Shown: positions 32,492 through 40,003, counted from the first letter of the stretch. The stretch: 40,003 nucleotides of DNA from Alistipes sp. Marseille-P5061 (GCF_900290115.1 NZ_LT985748.1:151116-191118), one strand, 5' to 3'. Made by a program: numbers and translations. Notes: generated from the sequence alone by a model not told the origin.

Positions 32492-35400
32492 TTATCGGTA
32501 GAGTTCGTATTCGAGTGCGGTGATGTTGTACTGGTTGAGCGTCTCGATGTAGCCGCGGCGGATTTCGAGCGCCGTATTGAGGCTCATGATGTATTCGGCG
32601 ATGGTCGTCTCGCTGTTGGCCAGCTGCAGCCGGGCGGCGCGCACGAGCGTCTCGGCCTCGGGAAGCGCCGATTCGACGTAGTAGCGCAGGCTCTCCTCGT
32701 AGCGGCGCAGGTTGGCCTGCAGCTCGGTGATGCGGTTGTCGACGTTGCGCAGGTTGAGCGCCGCATCGTTGCGGGCGATGTAGGCGTCGGCCTTGGCCTG
32801 GCGGATGCGGCTGTGGCGGGTGTTGAAGAAGGTGGGGAACGAGGCGCCGATGACGTAGGCGTTCAGCCCCTTGTCGGGGAGGATGTTTTGCCGCTGGTAT
32901 CCGAACGAGAGCTCGGGGAAGAAGCGGCTCTTCTCGACCCGCGTGCGGGCCTCGGCCTCGCGCACCTGCGACTGGAAGTAGCTGCGCTGCAGGTCGGCCG
33001 AAATCTCCTTCGGCGCATCGAAGCGGGTCAGCAGCGTGTCGGAGGGCATGAGCGGCGCATCGGCATAGCAGGCCCACTGGAGCCGTGCGGCGGCGACCTT
33101 CTGCTCCTCCTGCGCCTGGAAGAGACGGTTGCGCATCTCGGCGGCCATCGTCGCGGTCATGCTCTGCTCGAGGCGGGTGATGTCGCCCTGCTGGTAGCGC
33201 AGCTCGCTCGTGCGCGAGAGCTCGGCGGCCAGCGCATTCTGGTCGGCGTAGAGGCGGCAGAGCTCCTGCGTGTAGAGGTAGTAGGACCAGGCGCGCTTGA
33301 CCTCGGCGACAACCTCGCGCCGCACGAGCGCATTCTTGTAGAAGGGGGTGAGCAGCGAGCCGAACGACTGCGTGATGCTGATTTCACGGTCGTTGCGCTC
33401 CGTGCCGTTGAGCTGTCCGAAGGAGTAGTCGACCGTCGTCGGGGCCAGCTCCCACGACTCGCCGCGCATGGCGCGGGTCCGTTCGACGGCCGCGTCGGCC
33501 GACTTGAGGCGGGGATGGTTTTCGAGGGCCATCGCAACCGCCTCGTCGAGCGTCACGCGCTGCTGGCTGTGTCCTTCGAGCGGCAGCAGCATCAGTGCGG
33601 GGAGCATCAGCACGGGAAGCAGGCGGCGCAGCAGGGGACGGCGCAGCAGCAGCGGAGCCGAGCCCACCAGCCTGTAGAATACCGGGACGACGAAGAGCGT
33701 GAGCAGCGTCGAGACGAAGAGTCCGCCGATGACGACCGTTGCCAGCGGGCGCTGCACTTCGGCCCCGGCCGAGGTGGCGACGGCCATGGGCACGAAGCCC
33801 AGCGAGGCGACCAGTCCGGTCAGGAAGACGGGGCGCAGCAGGTGCTGCGTGCCGCGGGCGATGACGCGGCCGGTCGAGAGACGATGTGTGGTGCTCTCTC
33901 TCAGAGCATTGAAGTGGTTTATCATCAGAATACCGTTTAATACAGCTACACCGAAGAGCGCGATGAAGCCCACGCCGGCCGAGATGCTGAAGGGCAGGCC
34001 GCGCAGCCACAGCGCCAGAATGCCGCCGATAATCGAGAGCGGAACCGTCGAGAAGACCACCAGCGAGTAGGTCACGCTCTTGAAGGCGAAGAAGAGCAGC
34101 AGCAGGATGAGCATCAGCGCCACGGGAATCACGACCAGCAGCGTGCGGATGGCGTTCTGGAGGTTCTCGAACTGACCGCCGTACTCGAAGTAGTAGCCCG
34201 GCTTGAGCGTGACGTGCTGTTCGAGCGTCTGGCGGATGGACTCGACGACCTGCTGGATGTCGGCGTCGCGGACGTTCACGCCGATGACCACGCGCCGCTT
34301 GGTGGCGTCGCGGTTAATCTGCAGCGGGCCGTTCACCAGGTCGATGGTGGCCACCTCGCTCACCGGAATCTGAACCCCCTCGGAGGTGCGGATGAAGAGC
34401 CGGTCGAGGTTCAGGTCGGCCACCTTGCGCTGGTCGAGGCGTACGACCAGGTCGAAGCGGCGCTCGTTCTCGAAGACCGTACCGGCCGTCTCGCCGGCGT
34501 AGGCCGAGCGGATGATGCTGTTGAGCTCCTCGATGTTGATGCCGTAGCGGGCAATCTTGGCACGGTTGTACTTCACTACGAGCTGCGGCAGACCCATCGC
34601 CTGCTCGACCAGCACGTCCGAAGCTCCGGGCACCTGCTCGACGTAGCGGGCCGCCTCGCGCGCCTTGTCGTAGAGCTCGGCCATGTCCTCGCCGTAGAGC
34701 TTGATGGCGATGTCGGCCTTGGCGCCCGTCATCAGCTCGTTGAAGCGCAGCTGGATGGGCTGGCTGAAGTTGAACTCCACGTCGGGAATCGTATCGAGCG
34801 CCGCCTTCATCTTCTCGACCAGTTCGGCGCGCGACGAGGCGCTGGTCCACTCCTCGAAGGGCTTCATGACAATCATCACGTCGGCATCCTCGACGGCCAT
34901 GGGGTCGGTCGGCACCTCGGCCGTACCGATTTTGGCCACGACATGCTTGATTTCGGGGAAGTTCTCCATCAGAATCTTCTCGGCCTGCTCCGAGACGGCG
35001 ATGCTGCGCGTGAGCGAGCTTCCGGCCGGCAGGGTCATCTGCATGGCGAAGTCACCCTCGTCGAGCGTGGGGATGAACTCCGCACCGAGCCGCGTGAAGA
35101 GCATGAGGCTGCCGATGAAGGCCGCCACGGCCACGGCGACGGTCCCCCAGCTGAAGCGCAGGCAGAAGGCCAGGCAGCGCTGGTAGATGCGGTTGAGCCA
35201 GGCGAAGAAGCGGTCGGCGAAGGTCGGACGGTCGCTGATGCGGCGCCGCAGTACGAGCGACGACATCATCGGCACGTAGGTCAGCGAGAGCAGCAGCGCT
35301 CCGATGATGCAGAATACGAGCGTCTTGGCCATCGGGGTGAAGTACTTGCCCTCGATGCCCGTCAGCGTGAGAATCGGGAAGAAGACGATGAGGATGATGA

Positions 35401-36958
35401 TGACGGCGAAGGTGGCCGAGCGGACCACGTTGCCGGCACCGGCGATGATTTGCTCGTCCATCTCGCGGCGGGAGAGCGTGCGGCCGAGGTTCTGCCGCAC
35501 GAAGAGGTGGGCGAGGATTCCCTCGACGATGACGATGGAGCCGTCGACGACGATGCCGAAGTCGATGGCGCCCAGACTCATCAGGTTGGCCGAGACGCCG
35601 AATATGCGCATGAGGATGAAGGCGAAGAGCATCGCCAGCGGGATGACCGAGGCGACAATCAGGCCGGCGCGGACGTTGCCCAGGAAGAGCATCAGCACGA
35701 TGAAGACGATGATGGCCCCCTCGATGAGGTTGCGAATCACGGTCGAGATGTTGCGGTTGACCAGCTCCGAGCGGTTCAGATAGGGGTTGATGGTGACCCC
35801 TTCGGGCAGCATCTTCTGGATTTTCTCCACGCGCGACTCCAGCTCGCGGGTGACCACGTTGGCGTTGGCCCCCTTGAGCATCATGGCGATGCCGCCGACG
35901 CACTCGCCCTTGCCGTCGCGCGTCATGGCGCCGAAGCGCTTGGCCGAGCCGAACTTCACGGTGCCCACGTCGCTCACGTGAATCGGGATGCCGCCGCGGT
36001 TGGCCACCACGATGCGGCGGATGTCGTCGAGCGACGAAATCATACCCTCGGAGCGGATGTAGTAGGCGCGGTTAATCTTCTCGATATAGCTGCCGCCCGT
36101 GTTCTCGTTGTTGCGGCTCAGCGCCTCGAAGACGTCGCCGATGGTGATGTTGAGCGAGTAGAGAGCGTCGGGGTCGACGGCCACCTCATACTGCTTGAGG
36201 TAGCCTCCGAAACTGTTGATTTCGACGATTCCCGGGATGCCCGACAGCTGCCGCTTGACAATCCAGTCCTGGATGGTGCGCAGCTCCATGGCGTCGTAGC
36301 GCTTCTCGTAGCCCGGCTCGACGTCGAGCGTATACTGGTAGATTTCGCCCAGACCCGTGGTGATGGGCATCATCTCGGGGGTGCCCAGCTCGGAGGGAAT
36401 CTCTCCGGCGACGGTCTGTATCTGTTCGTTGATGAGCTGCCGGGCGTCGAGAATCGGCACGCTCTCCTTGAAGACCACCGTGACGACCGACAGACCGAAG
36501 CGCGACACGGAGCGAATCTCCTGGACGTTCATGATGTTGCTCATCGCCACCTCGATGGGGAAGGTGATGAGCTGCTCGACCTCCTGCGGAGCGAGCGTGG
36601 GGGAGACGGTCACAATCTGCACCCGGTTGTTGGTGATGTCCGGCACGGCGTCGACCGGAAGCGTCATCATCGAATAGATTCCTCCCGCCAGCAGGAAGAG
36701 GGTGGTCAATCCGACGAAGAGTTTTTTCGTGACCGCAAAGCGGACGATGGATTGGAATATGGTATGCGAAGATTGATAGTTTTTTGTACAGTTTTTAACG
36801 GTACAAAAATAGCGCGGGCGCCGCGGCCCCGGGATGAGAATCCTCCGAACTCGCCTTTTCGGGGGATGAACGGTCCGTATGGCGGTCTGAACGGCGGCCG
36901 GTGCCGCCTTTGCCGCGGGAGCGCCGGGCCATGCTCCGCCGAGGCGACGCGCCGTCAT
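32492..36958 (-). CDS. Heavy-metal RND pump fused to TolC-like channel (CzcA-CzcC fusion)
   Basis: This 1488-codon frame encodes a proton-driven metal efflux pump fused to its outer membrane channel. The RND part (to about 1040) begins SIVRFAVTKKLFVG and has 12 predicted helices. GAIDFGIVVDGSIVIVEG in helix 4 carries the acidic proton-relay residues in the pattern of divalent-cation (CzcA-type) pumps. A second signal-peptide-like stretch (LLPVLMLPALMLLPLEGHSQQ) precedes a TolC-like domain starting VTLDEAVAMALENHPRL. Such fusions are known in Bacteroidota. The start is uncertain. ATG 36958 is the only ATG upstream, but it lies before a good promoter at 36812, and homology starts only near residue 67. 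That codon is ATA (36760-36758), where a family-typical MFQSIVRFAV would need ATG. An in-frame TTG exists at 36709. Confidence 0.88.
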   Translation of the reverse strand: MTARRLGGAWPGAPAAKAAPAAVQTAIRTVHPPKRRVRRILIPGPRRPRYFCTVKNCTKNYQSSHTIFQSIVRFAVTKKLFVGLTTLFLLAGGIYSMMTLPVDAVPDITNNRVQIVTVSPTLAPQEVEQLITFPIEVAMSNIMNVQEIRSVSRFGLSVVTVVFKESVPILDARQLINEQIQTVAGEIPSELGTPEMMPITTGLGEIYQYTLDVEPGYEKRYDAMELRTIQDWIVKRQLSGIPGIVEINSFGGYLKQYEVAVDPDALYSLNITIGDVFEALSRNNENTGGSYIEKINRAYYIRSEGMISSLDDIRRIVVANRGGIPIHVSDVGTVKFGSAKRFGAMTRDGKGECVGGIAMMLKGANANVVTRELESRVEKIQKMLPEGVTINPYLNRSELVNRNISTVIRNLIEGAIIVFIVLMLFLGNVRAGLIVASVIPLAMLFAFILMRIFGVSANLMSLGAIDFGIVVDGSIVIVEGILAHLFVRQNLGRTLSRREMDEQIIAGAGNVVRSATFAVIIILIVFFPILTLTGIEGKYFTPMAKTLVFCIIGALLLSLTYVPMMSSLVLRRRISDRPTFADRFFAWLNRIYQRCLAFCLRFSWGTVAVAVAAFIGSLMLFTRLGAEFIPTLDEGDFAMQMTLPAGSSLTRSIAVSEQAEKILMENFPEIKHVVAKIGTAEVPTDPMAVEDADVMIVMKPFEEWTSASSRAELVEKMKAALDTIPDVEFNFSQPIQLRFNELMTGAKADIAIKLYGEDMAELYDKAREAARYVEQVPGASDVLVEQAMGLPQLVVKYNRAKIARYGINIEELNSIIRSAYAGETAGTVFENERRFDLVVRLDQRKVADLNLDRLFIRTSEGVQIPVSEVATIDLVNGPLQINRDATKRRVVIGVNVRDADIQQVVESIRQTLEQHVTLKPGYYFEYGGQFENLQNAIRTLLVVIPVALMLILLLLFFAFKSVTYSLVVFSTVPLSIIGGILALWLRGLPFSISAGVGFIALFGVAVLNGILMINHFNALRESTTHRLSTGRVIARGTQHLLRPVFLTGLVASLGFVPMAVATSAGAEVQRPLATVVIGGLFVSTLLTLFVVPVFYRLVGSAPLLLRRPLLRRLLPVLMLPALMLLPLEGHSQQRVTLDEAVAMALENHPRLKSADAAVERTRAMRGESWELAPTTVDYSFGQLNGTERNDREISITQSFGSLLTPFYKNALVRREVVAEVKRAWSYYLYTQELCRLYADQNALAAELSRTSELRYQQGDITRLEQSMTATMAAEMRNRLFQAQEEQKVAAARLQWACYADAPLMPSDTLLTRFDAPKEISADLQRSYFQSQVREAEARTRVEKSRFFPELSFGYQRQNILPDKGLNAYVIGASFPTFFNTRHSRIRQAKADAYIARNDAALNLRNVDNRITELQANLRRYEESLRYYVESALPEAETLVRAARLQLANSETTIAEYIMSLNTALEIRRGYIETLNQYNITALEYELYR
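36782..36812 (-). promoter_or_regulatory. Promoter and palindromic operator of the metal-efflux operon
   Basis: Read on the minus strand, TATTTTTG (36812-36805) matches TAnnTTTG exactly. A perfect 9-bp inverted repeat, TTTTTGTAC (36782-36790) and GTACAAAAA (36802-36810) with an 11-bp spacer, overlaps the -7 box and the expected transcription start. The arrangement suggests an operator for a dimeric repressor. No clear -33 element is seen. Confidence 0.5.
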
Positions 36959-37030
36959 CCGCCCGTTTCTGGACCGCCGGGGCGCGCGGAGCTCCGGCCG
37001 GACGGTCCTTCCGCTGCCTGCGCCGGGGGC

Positions 37031-37065
37031 AAAAAAATCCCGGGCTCGTTCACAAGCCCGGGATT
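37031..37065 (-). terminator. Rho-independent terminator of the flavoprotein operon
   Basis: An 11-bp perfect stem (AATCCCGGGCT/AGCCCGGGATT) with an 8-nt loop; read on the minus strand it runs into seven T residues. It ends the transcript of the reductase gene that stops at 37215. Confidence 0.88.
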
Positions 37066-37095
37066 GTCCCGATGGGGTTGTCGTGCGACGCCTTC

Positions 37096-37170
37096 CGCCG
37101 CCTCCGTTGTGCGAGGCCGAAGCGCGGCGACCTCCGCTGCGTCTGTTGCGCGGGGCCGGAACGCGACGCC
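37096..37170. repeat. Imperfect tandem repeat, period 39 bp
   Basis: Segments 37096-37131 and 37135-37170 align at about 27 of 36 positions (shared blocks such as GTTG.GCG.GGCCG). The repeat lies between the terminator and the reductase stop, in untranslated sequence. No function is apparent. Confidence 0.35.
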
Positions 37171-37214
37171 CTTCCCGCCTCTACAGCGATAGCGGAGCGG
37201 CTGCGGCGTGTGGC

Positions 37215-37754
37215 TCAGAAGCGCTCTGCCAGAGCGGCAGCCTGCCGGCAGCCCTCCGTGCGGTCGATGTCGCCCTCGTTCAGCACGCCGAGGATGAGCA
37301 CCTGTCCGACCATCTCCCACTTGAGCAGGGCGGCCGTGCGCTCCATGGGTACCCGTACGCCGTCGAACACCGTCATCTCCTCCTCTTCGCAGCAGGCAAT
37401 CAGCGCGCACTTCTTGCCAGCATACGCCTTGCCGCCCACCACCAGTGAGAAGAGGCGGTCGATGACCCCCTTGATTTGCGCCGGAATCGAGTACCAGTAG
37501 ACCGGCATGGTGAATACGACGGCCTCCGACTCGAGAATGGCCGGCGCGATGCGGTTGAAATCGTCGTCGAACGAGCAGGCTTTGCCCGTCTTGTAGCACG
37601 TCATGCAGGCGTGGCAGCCGCCAATCTTCAGAAAGGCGGCGTCGAACCGCTCGATGGTGTGGCCGCGCTGCTCCGCAGCCCGGATGAATGCCTCCGTCAT
37701 GGCAAAGCTGTTGCCCTTGCGGCGGGGGCTGCCCGTAATGACCGTAATCTTCAT
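37215..37754 (-). CDS. NADPH-dependent FMN reductase / iron-sulfur flavoprotein-like
   Basis: This 179-residue flavodoxin-fold protein starts MKITVITGSPRRKGNS, with GSPRRKGNS as the FMN phosphate-binding loop. VFTMPVYWYSIPAQIKGVIDRL is the second flavin-contact block. CHACMTCYKTGKAC (about 48-61) has the spacing CX2CX2CX6C of iron-sulfur flavoproteins, so it may hold a 4Fe-4S cluster; simple quinone or FMN reductase activity is the alternative. I chose ATG 37754 because upstream residues to 37832 belong to the intergenic gap. It lies 16 bp after the NTF2-like gene and is probably co-transcribed with it under the HxlR regulator. Confidence 0.88.
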   Translation of the reverse strand: MKITVITGSPRRKGNSFAMTEAFIRAAEQRGHTIERFDAAFLKIGGCHACMTCYKTGKACSFDDDFNRIAPAILESEAVVFTMPVYWYSIPAQIKGVIDRLFSLVVGGKAYAGKKCALIACCEEEEMTVFDGVRVPMERTAALLKWEMVGQVLILGVLNEGDIDRTEGCRQAAALAERF

Positions 37755-37770
37755 GGTGGTATCTCCCTTG

Positions 37771-38154
37771 TTATTTTTTAATGGTATCGGAATTCTGGTT
37801 GTAGGCCTTTGCGACGCAGCGCCACCGGCCATCCATCTTCATCATCAGCAGATAGTCGGTGAAGTCGATGCGGCCGCCCCACCGCTCCTCGAGCACGCGG
37901 ACGACGGCCAGCGTCTCCTCGACGTCGAGGACGTCGACGCGCGCCCGGAACTCCTGCCCGGCAGCGACCGTGTCGACGTTGTGGTAGAACTGCTCGATGC
38001 TGCCGTGCTCAAGACGGCCGTCCAGATAGCCGAACAGCACGGCCTCGTCGATGAACAGCTCGCGGGCCGGCGTGCTGTCGCCCTCGGCCACGCTCCTGAC
38101 GAACTTCATGGCCGCCTGCTCGACGGCCTTGTACTCTTCGATGCTTGCTCTCAT
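37771..38154 (-). CDS. NTF2-like / SnoaL-fold protein (lumazine-binding-like)
   Basis: This 127-residue protein resembles the nuclear transport factor 2-like family (DUF4440/lumazine-binding type). AVEQAAMKFVRSVAEGDSTPARELFIDEAVLFGYLDG at the N-terminus, SIEQFYHNVDT in the middle and FTDYLLMMKMDGRWRCVAKAYNQN at the end follow the usual order of helices and strands. It has no signal peptide. Such small cone-shaped proteins are enzymes or ligand binders; the substrate cannot be told. It is first in a two-gene operon with the flavoprotein, and its -7 box is at 38196-38189. Confidence 0.82.
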   Translation of the reverse strand: MRASIEEYKAVEQAAMKFVRSVAEGDSTPARELFIDEAVLFGYLDGRLEHGSIEQFYHNVDTVAAGQEFRARVDVLDVEETLAVVRVLEERWGGRIDFTDYLLMMKMDGRWRCVAKAYNQNSDTIKK

Positions 38155-38188
38155 ACGCTTGGTGTTTTAGGGGTTTTTCGTTCAACCG

Positions 38189-38196
38189 CAAAATTA
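38189..38196 (-). promoter_or_regulatory. -7 box of the NTF2-like/flavoprotein operon
   Basis: On the minus strand this reads TAATTTTG, an exact TAnnTTTG match, 35 bp before the start at 38154. A TTG lies about 20 bp upstream, close to the palindromic operator. Confidence 0.6.
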
Positions 38197-38220
38197 CGAC
38201 GCGCCGTGCGGCTGCGCAAG

Positions 38221-38259
38221 TACCGAAAAATGATTCACGTACCGAAAATTTTTTCGGTA
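38221..38259. promoter_or_regulatory. Candidate HxlR operator (palindrome plus half site)
   Basis: TACCGAAAA (38240-38248) and TTTTCGGTA (38251-38259) form a perfect palindrome around TT, and a further half site TACCGAAAA stands at 38221-38229, one helical turn plus away (19 bp). It lies between the two divergent promoters. The neighbouring HxlR protein binds DNA as a dimer and is the obvious candidate. Confidence 0.6.
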
Positions 38260-38284
38260 TACCCCTCTTTTCGGGGGTTATCCC

Positions 38285-38292
38285 TATCTTTG
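38285..38292 (+). promoter_or_regulatory. -7 box of the hxlR-type gene
   Basis: TATCTTTG is an exact TAnnTTTG match, 22 bp before ATG 38315 and 25 bp after the palindromic operator. Confidence 0.65.
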
Positions 38293-38314
38293 TGTGACCA
38301 AACCCATCCGCACC

Positions 38315-38668
38315 ATGTACGAACGAAAGATTCCCGTCGACCTGGACTGCCCGCTGCGGCTGACCATGAGCCTTATCGATTCGAAGTGGAAGTCCTGCAT
38401 TCTGGACGAACTGCGCCACCGGCCGCTGCGGCCGAGCGAACTCCACCGTCAGCTGCCCGAGGCGACGCCCCGCGTGCTCGACCTCCAGCTCCGCGAGCTG
38501 GTCGAGGACGGGCTGGTGGCCAAGACCATCTATGCCGAGCTCCCTCCACGCTCGGAGTACTCGCTCACGGAGCTGGGGGCCTCGCTGCTGCCGCTCATCG
38601 ACGCCATGATTGCGTGGGGGCAGAGCCATGCGGACCTCTTCGAGCGCAAGTACGGCCGCCGCGGGTAG
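38315..38668 (+). CDS. HxlR-family transcriptional regulator
   Basis: This 117-residue winged-helix regulator matches the HxlR family throughout. Recognisable blocks are CPLRLTMSLIDSKWKSCILDEL (about 13-34), RPLRPSELHRQLPEATPRVLDLQLRELVEDGLV (helix-turn-helix and recognition helix) and RSEYSLTELGASLLPLIDAM (wing and dimer helix). One conserved cysteine stays in the N-terminal block (C13), and members of this family often sense electrophiles or oxidants through it. I chose ATG 38315; a GTG at 38294 is in frame but too close to the promoter. It is divergent from the NTF2-like and flavoprotein genes, which it probably represses via the palindrome at 38240-38259. Confidence 0.93.
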   Translation: MYERKIPVDLDCPLRLTMSLIDSKWKSCILDELRHRPLRPSELHRQLPEATPRVLDLQLRELVEDGLVAKTIYAELPPRSEYSLTELGASLLPLIDAMIAWGQSHADLFERKYGRRG

Positions 38669-38873
38669 GACCTGCCTAAGAAGGTCAGCTCCGACCCGGT
38701 GAGCGGCCTGCCGCTCCGGCTCTTGCCTCGCCGTTTCGGTACACCTCCTGCCGCCAGCCTTGCCGCATCCTGCTCCGGTTCTTACCTCACGTTCCGGGCC
38801 CACCTTGCCGTTCCGGGGCTGCCTTCAGCCTCCGGTCTTGCCGCACCTCGCCCGGGTGTGTCGCTTCCGCCTG

Positions 38874-39752
38874 CTACCGGTTGGTGCGGCGGATTTTTTC
38901 GTGATAGAAGTAGTTGACCACGACCGGATGCCCCTTCTCGGAACGGCCGTAGGGGAGGTCGTTGACGCGGTAGGGCATTCCGTTGGCGGCGGCGTAGTCG
39001 GCCATCTCCCGCTCGAGCGCCTGCCAGTAGTCTGTCCGGCGGCGGTTGTAGATATCCTCGTATAAAGGCACCAGCTCGGGGTGCTTTTCCCGGATGTAGG
39101 CCATGATGGTCCCCTTGAACTGCCCGCGCAGGTTGAGATTCTCGAGCCAGACGAGGTCGGCAAACTCCCGCACCCGTTCGATGATGGCCTTCGGGTCGGT
39201 GATGCCGGGGAAAATCGGCGATATGAAGCAGACGGTGCGGATGCCCGCCTCGTAGACCTGACGCATGGCCTCGAGCCGCCGCTCGATGCTCACCGCACGG
39301 TCCATGTCGGCGCGGAAGGTCTCATCGAGCGTGTTGACCGACCACGAGACCGTCACGCGCGGAAATTCGCGCAACAGCTCCAGGTCGCGCAGCACAAGGT
39401 CCGACTTGGTGCAAATCATAATCTCGGCCGTCGTGCCGCGCAGCTCCTCGAGCAGTCGGCGCGTGCGCCGGAACTGCTCCTCGAAGGGGTTGTAGCCGTC
39501 GGTTACCGAGCCGATGACGATGCGCTGGCCGTCGAAGCGGTGCGGATCGCCGACGGGTTTCCAATGCTTGACGTCGAGAAACGAGCCCCACGGTTCGGTG
39601 TGGCCCGTGAAGCGCTTCATGAACGAAGCGTAGCAATACTTGCAGGCGTGGGGACACCCCACGTAGGGGTTGACCGAATAGCCGCCCACGGGCAGCGACG
39701 AACGGGTCATGACGCTCTGCACGTCGATGTCGCGAATCAGTTCCTGTTCCAT
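38874..39752 (-). CDS. Radical SAM protein, SPL-like family
   Basis: This 292-residue protein has the radical SAM motif CPHACKYC (CX3CX2C, from about 33) within NPYVGCPHACKYCYASFMKRF, which binds a 4Fe-4S cluster. The pattern, together with IVIGSVTDGYNPFEEQFRRTRRLLEEL and ICTKSDLVLRDLELL, is that of the spore photoproduct lyase-like (SPL/Rv2578c) group found in many non-spore-forming bacteria. The reaction is not established. The start overlaps the preceding DUF5131 gene by 16 bp, so the two are translationally coupled and probably act together. Confidence 0.9.
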   Translation of the reverse strand: MEQELIRDIDVQSVMTRSSLPVGGYSVNPYVGCPHACKYCYASFMKRFTGHTEPWGSFLDVKHWKPVGDPHRFDGQRIVIGSVTDGYNPFEEQFRRTRRLLEELRGTTAEIMICTKSDLVLRDLELLREFPRVTVSWSVNTLDETFRADMDRAVSIERRLEAMRQVYEAGIRTVCFISPIFPGITDPKAIIERVREFADLVWLENLNLRGQFKGTIMAYIREKHPELVPLYEDIYNRRRTDYWQALEREMADYAAANGMPYRVNDLPYGRSEKGHPVVVNYFYHEKIRRTNR

Positions 39753-40003
39753 ACTCTTTGTTTGAATGCTTCGGGTAACTCCTGTATCATGCCGCTCTCA
39801 CCCATGATCGGCAACAGATCCTCCTTCATGAAGACCGCCACCCCCTGCGCCCGGGCCTGGGCGATGATGCCCCTCACCCATTCGGGCCGGGCATCGACCT
39901 TGCCGCGGCGTCGTCCGGTCTCGGTGCCGACGACGATCCACTCCACGCCCGTCAGGTCGAGCCCTTCGATCGGCCCGAACAGCGGTTCGAAGGTCACGTG
40001 GTA
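39737..40003 (-). CDS. DUF5131 family protein, C-terminal part (cut by window end)
   Basis: The frame is open to the window edge, so only the last 88 residues are seen. VTFEPLFGPIEGLDLTGVEWIVVGTETG, then PEWVRGIIAQARAQGVAVFMKEDL, match the C-terminus of DUF5131 (phage Gp37/Gp68-like) proteins, which are themselves radical-SAM-like with an N-terminal Cys motif that would lie outside this window. It overlaps the SPL-like gene by 16 bp. The GTG at 39997 is not the real start, since homology continues upstream of it. Confidence 0.8.
   Translation of the reverse strand, partial: YHVTFEPLFGPIEGLDLTGVEWIVVGTETGRRRGKVDARPEWVRGIIAQARAQGVAVFMKEDLLPIMGESGMIQELPEAFKQRVWNRN

Noticed and set aside
30263..33940. 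1225-codon open frame on the plus strand
   Set aside because: It lies antisense to four recognisable genes (LytTR regulator, kinase, adaptor and pump-channel) and has no domain of its own. Long shadow frames are expected in GC-rich coding DNA.
34214..37192. 992-codon open frame on the plus strand
   Set aside because: It is antisense to the RND pump; the product is a Leu/Val/Asp/His-rich string without motifs.

Overview
The window looks like chromosome from a gut Bacteroidales, most likely an Alistipes-type genome. Several starts sit just behind Bacteroidota -7 boxes (TAnnTTTG, for example at 147, 15314, 36812 and 38285). The right-hand 25 kb is GC-rich and codes like Alistipes. The integrase, MobA/MobB pair and DUF3408 protein are of Bacteroidota mobile-element type. 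The genus is an inference, not something the sequence proves.

Positions 1 to about 15,200 look like a small integrated mobilizable element carrying anti-phage cargo. It opens with a tyrosine integrase (175-1392) and a mobilization module on the minus strand: accessory protein MobA, relaxase MobB, and an oriT-like inverted repeat upstream at 3251-3307. A DUF3408 protein follows. The cargo is strikingly AT-rich. A three-gene minus-strand operon (13561 to 6598) encodes a membrane-anchored TerB-domain protein, a DUF2791/BrxD-like ATPase and an Lhr-like DEAD/DEAH helicase. I recognise this as the Shango anti-phage system. A DUF6236 protein lies just beyond it on the same strand, separated only by an intact IS30-family insertion sequence (5437-6587). 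Without the IS it would start about 35 bp after the helicase stop, so it may be a fourth operon gene. A membrane-anchored coiled-coil protein of unknown function (13804-14532) is divergent from the operon. The right part of the element is non-coding and holds short inverted repeats plus an 11-bp match to the left end.

Positions 15,350 to 37,000 are GC-rich chromosome devoted to envelope efflux. An NtrY-like kinase and a sigma-54 activator are divergent from a six-gene ABC export operon: TolC-like outer membrane protein, HlyD/MacA adaptor, three FtsX/MacB-type permeases and one ATPase. A good sigma-54 promoter at 18689-18705 with an upstream inverted repeat links regulator to target. A second operon runs on the minus strand from 36,958 to 29,722: a heavy-metal RND pump fused to its own TolC-like channel, a short lipoprotein adaptor, a LytS-type kinase and a LytTR regulator.

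Positions 37,000 to 40,003 hold an iron-sulfur flavoprotein-like reductase and an NTF2-like protein. They are divergent from an HxlR regulator, with a perfect palindromic operator candidate between them. A radical-SAM protein overlapping the cut-off end of a DUF5131 gene closes the window.

Functional names are family recognitions made by eye; no database search was run.
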